Source: CAYTLW01 sp964438735 (GTDB taxonomy: Bacteria > Myxococcota_A > UBA9042). From it: DNA of 20,385 nucleotides. The notes beneath the pieces were generated by a model that made no database searches, was not told where the DNA came from, and was given only the letters and a program-made list of their open reading frames with translations. Positions 16,079-20,385 of this stretch are shown here, in pieces. Made by a program: the position numbers and the translations under genes. The stretch spans positions 1 to 20,385 of the forward strand of contig CAYTLW010000132.1 in NCBI GenBank assembly GCA_964438735.1, given 5' to 3'. Each line of letters begins with the position of its first letter. The first letter of the stretch is position 1.

Positions 16079-17086
16079 TCAGGCCAGGACCGCGGTCACC
16101 AGCGCGTCGATGTTCTCTGGCTTCGATTTCGGCGGGATCTCGCAGCCGCTCGACAGGATGAAGCCGCTGCGATGGGCCATGGCGTCGAGCAGTTCAACGG
16201 ACTGTCTGGCGATGTCATCGGGGTCGCAGTTCTCGAAGTCCATCGGTCGGATGTTGCCGCCCACGCACGTCTCGGGCAGTAGTCGGGCCGCCTCTTCGCC
16301 GCTGACGTAGTAGTCGATGCAGGCCAGCTGCACGCCCGCTTCGACATAGCCGGGGAAGTTGGGCGCTGTGGGTCCAGCCACGGCGATCCAGTTGACCGCT
16401 CCGCCCGCCTCTGTGAGCGCCTGGAATACGCGCTTCAGCCTGGGCTGCTCGATCTCGCGGAAGAACGCAGGCGGCACCACCGCGGGCGAGCAGGAGGGGT
16501 TGAAGACGATGACCGCGTGTGCGCCGGCGTCGATCTGAGCGGTGCCGAAGGCGGTCGTCACCGCGGTGGCGAAGTCCATCAACTTCTCGAAGTCTTCCGG
16601 GTGATCCATGGCCAGGAAGAGTGCGTTTTCGATGCCCATCATCTGCGTGGCGATGGTCAACGGCCCCATCACGCAGCCGGTGACCATCATCTCGTCGCCA
16701 ACCTCGCGGCGCAGGATGCTGGCGGCCTTCAGCAACTCTGGCATCCGGCCGTCCGTGGTCGGGTTGGGCACCTGCAGGCTGGCCAGGTCGGACCGATCCT
16801 GGACGACATGCCGGCTGACCGTTGCGTAGTCGTCGTGGGCGTACTCCAGTACGGATCCGACGGCCTCGGTCTCGATGTTGACGTCGGCCACCGAGTACAC
16901 GACGTCGTAGCCGTAGCGCTCCATCGCAGCGAGCTGGCCCTTGGCGATCAACTCCCCATCGCGGATGTAGTCGCCCAGGGGCGCCCCGATGACCGTCGCG
17001 GCATGGCCGAAGACCTGCGGCATCGTGCAGACGCGATCAACCTCTCCGAATGTGACGCTGGCAACGGCTCTTTCCATGGCGTTCAT
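16079..17086 (-). CDS. Uroporphyrinogen decarboxylase-fold methyltransferase (MtaA/CmuA-like), 335 aa
   Basis: A TIM-barrel methyltransferase of the UroD superfamily that moves a methyl group to or from the corrinoid protein encoded just upstream. Family-typical segments include VTGCVMGPLTIATQMMG (135-151), MDHPEDFEKLMDF (160-172), CVGGNIRPMDF (274-284) and SSGCEIPPKSKPENIDALV near the end. In MtaA/MtbA enzymes zinc is held by H-x-C and a distal Cys. Here the H-x-C position reads A235-V-A237 (IAVAG) while the distal Cys, C315, remains. C274 and C315 are 41 residues apart, close to the C-x39-C spacing I recall for O-demethylase methyltransferase I proteins. The ATG overlaps the corrinoid gene stop by four bases and has GGAGG six bases upstream. 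It could be methyltransferase I, methyltransferase II or a non-catalytic relative; the methyl donor is unknown. Confidence 0.85.
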   Translation of the reverse strand: MNAMERAVASVTFGEVDRVCTMPQVFGHAATVIGAPLGDYIRDGELIAKGQLAAMERYGYDVVYSVADVNIETEAVGSVLEYAHDDYATVSRHVVQDRSDLASLQVPNPTTDGRMPELLKAASILRREVGDEMMVTGCVMGPLTIATQMMGIENALFLAMDHPEDFEKLMDFATAVTTAFGTAQIDAGAHAVIVFNPSCSPAVVPPAFFREIEQPRLKRVFQALTEAGGAVNWIAVAGPTAPNFPGYVEAGVQLACIDYYVSGEEAARLLPETCVGGNIRPMDFENCDPDDIARQSVELLDAMAHRSGFILSSGCEIPPKSKPENIDALVTAVLA

Positions 17087-17745
17087 GCGGCACCTCCACC
17101 AGTGACGGATGTGACGTAATCCGCACCATCGAATGCGGTCTCCGCGACGAAGTCGACGTTGAGAAGTTCGGGCGAGGCCTGCTTGAGGGCCGCGCCACCG
17201 GCGAGCACCTTGATGTGGCCCAGTCCGTGCTTCTCCAGGCGCGTCTTGACCGTCTTCACCAGCGGTGAAACCGACGTGATGAGGCCGCTGATTCCGACGA
17301 AGTCGGGCTCATGCTCGACAACGGTGTCGATCAAGCGGTCGACGCTGCAGTTCTTGCCGCAGTCCACCACTCGAAAACCGCTGCCCGTGAGCACCATCCT
17401 TAATATGTTCTTGCCAAGATCGTGGACGTCACCCTCCAGTGTCGCCACGACAACGGTCCCCAATCCCTGCGCCGCCGGTTCGTTGGCGGGGAAGAAGTGT
17501 TTCATCACCGTGGTGACCGCCCGGCCGGCGAGCATCACCTCGAGCAGGTTGAAGTCCTCGACGGTGCACTTGTCGTTCAGTGACCGCATGGCCACCTGAA
17601 CGCCGTCCTGTACGATGGTCTTCGTCGTAACGCCAGCGGCGGCGAGCTCTTTGGCCGCCTCCAATGATAGCTTGCGATCGCCGTCCAGGAGCGCCGCGAT
17701 CAGCTGCTCCATCGTGGACGACGCGGTGCCATTACCCTTGGTCAT
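17083..17745 (-). CDS. Methyltransferase corrinoid protein (MtaC/MtbC-like B12-binding), 220 aa
   Basis: A cobalamin-binding methyl carrier. Residues 10-85 form the helical cap domain and 95-210 the Rossmann-like B12-binding domain. The cobalt-ligating His is H108 in GDVHDLGKNIL, the D-x-H-x-x-G signature. The supporting Ser region GISGLITS (151-158) and GG (183-184) of the nucleotide-tail groove are also present. A longer frame reaches a TTG at 17778, but the ATG at 17745 is preceded by AAGGGGG and is preferred. The stop overlaps the methyltransferase start (ATGA). It is the first gene of the seven-gene unit and probably the partner of the next gene product. It differs clearly from the second corrinoid protein at 18665, so it is not a recent duplicate. 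Confidence 0.92.
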   Translation of the reverse strand: MTKGNGTASSTMEQLIAALLDGDRKLSLEAAKELAAAGVTTKTIVQDGVQVAMRSLNDKCTVEDFNLLEVMLAGRAVTTVMKHFFPANEPAAQGLGTVVVATLEGDVHDLGKNILRMVLTGSGFRVVDCGKNCSVDRLIDTVVEHEPDFVGISGLITSVSPLVKTVKTRLEKHGLGHIKVLAGGAALKQASPELLNVDFVAETAFDGADYVTSVTGGGAA

Positions 17746-18009
17746 GCCCCCCCCTTCACGCCTCAACTCAAACGACAACAGTGTCTATAACGACATGTTC
17801 ATACGTGCAAGGGTGCGCTGATGAGGCCTTGTTCTTACCGGGCGCGTCCAATGAGACCGCCAGGTTTTCGGGCCGTCCCGGTGGCACCCCTGACGCAGAC
17901 CGGCTGATGAATCTGTTGGCACGCCGCTGGCGTGAGGCGTCCCGGCGGGGTAGATTGCCGCCCTGGAGCGAGACTTCGAATCCGGCGTAGACCAGGGCCA
18001 ACCAAAGCG
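17746..18009. promoter_or_regulatory. Divergent control region between the two corrinoid arms
   Basis: This is the 264-bp gap between the minus-strand operon and the plus-strand genes. On the plus strand TGGCACG-N4-TGGC (17917-17931) differs by one base from the sigma-54 consensus, and a weaker TGGCAC-N7-GC string lies at 17882-17896. A TAGATT hexamer at 17951-17956 could instead be a sigma-70 -10. No cobalamin riboswitch could be recognised. Regulation of both arms from here is likely, but the specific sites are weak. Confidence 0.35.
17765..17812 (-). promoter_or_regulatory. Candidate promoter of the corrinoid/phosphorelay operon
   Basis: This is a conspicuously AT-rich patch in GC-rich DNA, directly upstream of the first gene. 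On the minus strand, TTGCAC (17805-17810) and TATAGA (17784-17789) sit 15 bases apart, short of the ideal 17. The leader would be about 32 nt. Assigned from pattern and position only. Confidence 0.35.
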
Positions 18010-18663
18010 ATGTTGCCAACCTGCCACATCGAATCGCTGGTTATTCCGGCGGCCGAGCTGCCCGTCGATGTGGACGAGGTCCGCCGACTGGCGCAGGCCG
18101 GTCCGCGGCCCCGTTGGCAGGCCGAGATCGACGCCGCCATCGACGAGGCCCGACAGTTGGCCCGTCCACAGGCGTGTTGGCGCTGGCTGAGCGACGAGCA
18201 GGCGCTGGGTTGCCTGGTCGAACCCACCCCAGTGCGAGACCTGCTCGTGGGTCGACGACGCTGCGGTTTCGTGGCCACCATCGGCCCGGCCCTGCCGCAA
18301 CGGATTCAGACCTTCATGGACCGGTCTGACTTTCTGCGCGGAGTGTTGCTGGACGCCGCGGGGTCGCGCCTGATCGAGTCGTTCTGCAACCTGCTCGAGC
18401 GCCACTGTGCGCCAGGCGGTCAGTCGCAACGATTCAGCCCGGGCTACTGTGATTGGACGCTCCGCGGTCAGCGGCCGCTCTTCGATCTGCTGCAGCCGGC
18501 CTGCATCGGCGTGAGCCTGAAGGAGAGCATGTTGATGGAGCCGGTCAAAACCGTCAGCGGCCTCCTCATCCTCGGCGACCCCGAGGTCTTGCGCGTGCCG
18601 CCTCAGTCATGCAAAGAGTGTGACGCGCGGGGCTGTGAGCGACGCGCACCGGGTGGGGGGTGA
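18010..18663 (+). CDS. Vitamin B12-dependent methionine synthase activation-domain protein, 217 aa
   Basis: A stand-alone protein resembling the C-terminal AdoMet-binding activation domain of MetH, which supports reductive remethylation of oxidised cobalamin. The diagnostic part is RFSPGYCDWTL (141-151, the R..GY AdoMet motif) followed by IGVSLKESMLMEPVKTVSG (166-184). The C-terminus carries CKECDARGC, a CxxCxxxxC motif at C201, C204 and C209 not found in MetH itself but seen in short relatives near corrinoid methyltransferase genes (from memory), possibly binding metal or a cluster. The ATG at 18010 has only a poor ribosome-binding site; a GTG at 17932 is in frame, but the extra Arg-rich residues look non-coding. 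The stop is one base before the GTG of the second corrinoid gene, so the two are coupled. Confidence 0.82.
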   Translation: MLPTCHIESLVIPAAELPVDVDEVRRLAQAGPRPRWQAEIDAAIDEARQLARPQACWRWLSDEQALGCLVEPTPVRDLLVGRRRCGFVATIGPALPQRIQTFMDRSDFLRGVLLDAAGSRLIESFCNLLERHCAPGGQSQRFSPGYCDWTLRGQRPLFDLLQPACIGVSLKESMLMEPVKTVSGLLILGDPEVLRVPPQSCKECDARGCERRAPGGG

Positions 18664-18664
18664 T

Positions 18665-19294
18665 GTGGAGATTCTGGGGCAGATCCAACAGGCCTTGATC
18701 GACGGATTGGACGACGAGGTCGGACAGTTGACCCGGTCCGCGCTGGACCAGGGGGTCGCTCCGGGCACCATCCTGCAGGACGGCCTCATCGCGGCCATGA
18801 TGGTCGTAGGCAAGCAGTTCCGCGAGTATGAACTCTTCCTGCCCGACGTGCTGCTGGCTGCGCGCGCGATGTACGCCGGGCTGGCCTTGCTGGAGCCGCT
18901 GCTGGACGCCGGTGAGCGGCGCGGTCGGGGCACCGTGGTCATCGGGACCGTGTCGGGCGACCTGCACGACATCGGCAAGAACCTGGTCGGCATCATGTTG
19001 CGCGGTGCCGGTTTCGAGGTTGTCGATCTGGGTCGGGATGTGGCCCCCGAGACCTTTGTCGAGGCGGCTCGGAAGCACGACGCATTCGTCGTCGGCATGA
19101 GCGCCCTGCTGACCACCACCATGCCCGAGATGGCCAAGGTGGTCGCCGCGCTGGACGAGGCTGGCCTGGGCCACGTGCACACGATCGTAGGGGGCGCGCC
19201 GGTCTCCCCTGAGTTCGCCGCCGACATCGGCGCGGATGCGCACGGCTTCGATGCGGCCCGAGTGGTGGAGATCCTGTCGGCGTGGGTGACATAG
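18665..19294 (+). CDS. Second methyltransferase corrinoid protein (B12-binding), 209 aa
   Basis: A cobalamin-binding methyl carrier of the same family as the product of 17083-17745, but closer to the usual form. The helical cap (1-85) starts with the typical MEILGQIQQALIDG and continues to MMVVGKQFREYELFLPDVLL. The B12-binding domain has GTVSGDLHDIGKN with the cobalt ligand H101, then MSALLTTTMPEM and VGGAPV. The annotated frame can be extended to a GTG at 18620. I prefer the GTG at 18665, because a GGGGGG tract lies four bases upstream, it begins one base after the previous stop, and the N-terminus then matches the family. It is co-transcribed with the MetH-activation-like protein, its likely reactivation partner. 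No methyltransferase gene is on this arm, so it may share the one at 16079 or use enzymes encoded elsewhere. Confidence 0.92.
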   Translation: MEILGQIQQALIDGLDDEVGQLTRSALDQGVAPGTILQDGLIAAMMVVGKQFREYELFLPDVLLAARAMYAGLALLEPLLDAGERRGRGTVVIGTVSGDLHDIGKNLVGIMLRGAGFEVVDLGRDVAPETFVEAARKHDAFVVGMSALLTTTMPEMAKVVAALDEAGLGHVHTIVGGAPVSPEFAADIGADAHGFDAARVVEILSAWVT

Positions 19295-19371
19295 GCAGGC
19301 GCACTCCACGGGTCCGAGCGTCGCCGGCGCGGGCGTTGCGCCAGGGGCCGTCCGCGCCAATGAGGAGCCAC

Positions 19372-20235
19372 ATGAAACATCCAGTGTTCTTTGTTCGATG
19401 GTTCGCCGCGGCAGCCATCGTGCTCGCCGCCGTTGCGGGATGGGGCCCCGTTGACGCGCTCGCCATCGAGCGCGGGTTGTTCGTCGAACTCGACGGCTTC
19501 CGCGGCGCCGGCATGGGAACCAATCCGACCCACATGCAAGACAACAAGCTCCAGTCGGCGGGCACGGCAAACCAGGCGGAGTACGTGCAGGCATATGGTT
19601 ATCGGACGCCGCGGGCGTGGGGCGGGGCGGCGTATGTCGGCTATTGGCTGAGGGACCGGGTAGCGGTTGTCCTCGGCGCCTCCCATGCGACCTACCAGAC
19701 CGTGCCGGTCGTCGCCCACGTGGCCGACAGCAGTGGCGGCGACCGCGTCGACACCACCACAGAAGAGATCTCCAACACACTGCTGACGCTGGGCGCCCGC
19801 CTGGCTGAGCCACTGGGGCCCGGTCGCCTGCGAGTCGGCGCTGGATTCGCCTTCCTGTTGCCGTACGAGATGACGACCGTGGAAGTGATTGGCAACGAAG
19901 GCACGTACACCACCCGGAGGGAAGTAGGCGCCAGCCTGATCGGCGGCTACGGCGCCATCGGGTGGGATGTGACGGTTTTCAAGGGCCTCTCTGCGGGCCT
20001 CGCGCTCAAGGTGCACATCGCCCAGTCCCGACGCGACGGCACGGTCGACAAGGTCAGGTACTCTCCGGAGTCGGGAATCGCCGAAGATGCGCAGACCAGG
20101 CATCGCATACGCTTCCAGCAGTCGGAGGTCCGGTCGACCACCGTTGGCAATCGGCAGGTGCCATCACTCGACAAGCCCTACTCCCAGGTCTTCGCCGACG
20201 CCCGCCTGTGCCTGGTGCTCGGCTGGGCATTCTGA
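19372..20235 (+). CDS. Predicted outer-membrane beta-barrel protein with signal peptide, 287 aa
   Basis: An exported protein, unrecognised beyond its fold class. The first 24 or so residues form a signal peptide: Lys-containing start, hydrophobic stretch AAAAIVLAAVAG, and a probable cut after VDALA. The mature part has alternating polar and aromatic or aliphatic residues typical of amphipathic strands, for example WGGAAYVGYWLRDRVAVVLGAS and LIGGYGAIGWDVTVF. It ends in LCLVLGWAF, with the C-terminal Phe that marks many barrel proteins for the BAM complex. The size fits an 8- to 12-strand barrel. The ATG at 19372 has GAGGAG four bases upstream; the longer frame to 19282 overlaps the corrinoid gene and looks non-coding. 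It lies 77 bp after the corrinoid gene on the same strand, so a link to methyl-donor uptake is possible but unproven. Confidence 0.75.
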   Translation: MKHPVFFVRWFAAAAIVLAAVAGWGPVDALAIERGLFVELDGFRGAGMGTNPTHMQDNKLQSAGTANQAEYVQAYGYRTPRAWGGAAYVGYWLRDRVAVVLGASHATYQTVPVVAHVADSSGGDRVDTTTEEISNTLLTLGARLAEPLGPGRLRVGAGFAFLLPYEMTTVEVIGNEGTYTTRREVGASLIGGYGAIGWDVTVFKGLSAGLALKVHIAQSRRDGTVDKVRYSPESGIAEDAQTRHRIRFQQSEVRSTTVGNRQVPSLDKPYSQVFADARLCLVLGWAF

Positions 20236-20385
20236 ACGAACACTGACGGCAGAGTGTGCCGGACGCTGGTTCGACGGTCCCGAAGCACTTCCCCAGTTTG
20301 GCGTCCAAGCCATGTGCCGCTTTGAGACGGTTCGTCCAAGGTGGTCGAGGGCGCAAGCCCGACGAGCCGCGAAGCGGCGGTATTC
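20236..20385. other. Intergenic end of window
   Basis: No gene is seen. Two short inverted repeats occur: ACACT/AGTGT just after the stop of the barrel protein gene, and GCCGC-GAA-GCGGC at about 20367-20379, near the window edge. Neither is followed by a T-tract inside the window, so a terminator is not called. Confidence 0.4.

Noticed and set aside
17806..17850. Possible S-adenosylhomocysteine riboswitch (GGTGCGCTG ... AGGCCTTG ... GGGCGCG)
   Set aside because: The order of segments resembles the SAH aptamer, and CAAGG/CCTTG could form P1, but there is no room for the internal P2 hairpin and key core bases differ.
17746..18009. Cobalamin riboswitch upstream of corrinoid genes
   Set aside because: Expected from context, but neither strand shows a recognisable B12 box or the conserved core segments.

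Overview
This is a GC-rich bacterial window of 20,385 bp. It comes from a Gram-negative organism: there is a signal-peptide outer-membrane beta-barrel protein, and there are c-type haem and phosphorelay sensors, corrinoid C1 enzymes and several GTG starts. The mix would fit a deltaproteobacterial or myxococcal-type lineage, but I cannot place it further from sequence alone. No rRNA, tRNA, CRISPR array, transposase or phage gene was seen.

Left part (1-8325). A minus-strand pair encodes a small alpha-helical protein and a nucleotidyltransferase-fold protein. Next comes a gene-poor stretch with a 28-unit hexamer array joined to one copy of a 62-bp hairpin repeat, and possibly a small Cys-rich ORF. 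After that lie a plus-strand cation-chloride-cotransporter (SLC12/APC) family transporter, a minus-strand POT-like MFS transporter with an unusual N-terminal extracytoplasmic region, and a minus-strand DASS/SLC13 anion:sodium symporter. The second copy of the 62-bp repeat, inverted, sits just upstream of the symporter gene.

Right part (8326-20235). This is the most interesting region. Seven minus-strand genes run from 17745 down to 8326 with overlaps of 4-17 bp or gaps of 5-27 bp, so they look like one transcription unit. In transcription order they are a methyltransferase-type corrinoid protein, a UroD/MtaA-fold methyltransferase, a [2Fe-2S]/ASKHA corrinoid-activating protein, a hybrid histidine kinase with a PAS domain and two receivers (the second degenerate), a CheY-like single-domain response regulator, a membrane histidine kinase with an extracytoplasmic CxxCH haem motif, and a GAF-class III nucleotidyl cyclase. 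A 264-bp divergent intergenic region separates this unit from plus-strand genes for a methionine-synthase-activation-domain protein, a second corrinoid protein and a small outer-membrane beta-barrel protein.

Reading of the system. The enzymes form the core of a corrinoid-dependent methyl-transfer pathway: two corrinoid carriers, one methyltransferase, and two different types of reactivation protein. They are fused at operon level to a phosphorelay with no DNA-binding output and to a cNMP cyclase. The inference is either that C1/corrinoid metabolism is controlled by redox- or haem-sensing phosphorelay and cyclic nucleotide signalling, or that the corrinoid module itself acts as a sensory input. 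The UroD-fold protein lacks the usual H-x-C zinc ligands, which leaves its exact reaction open.
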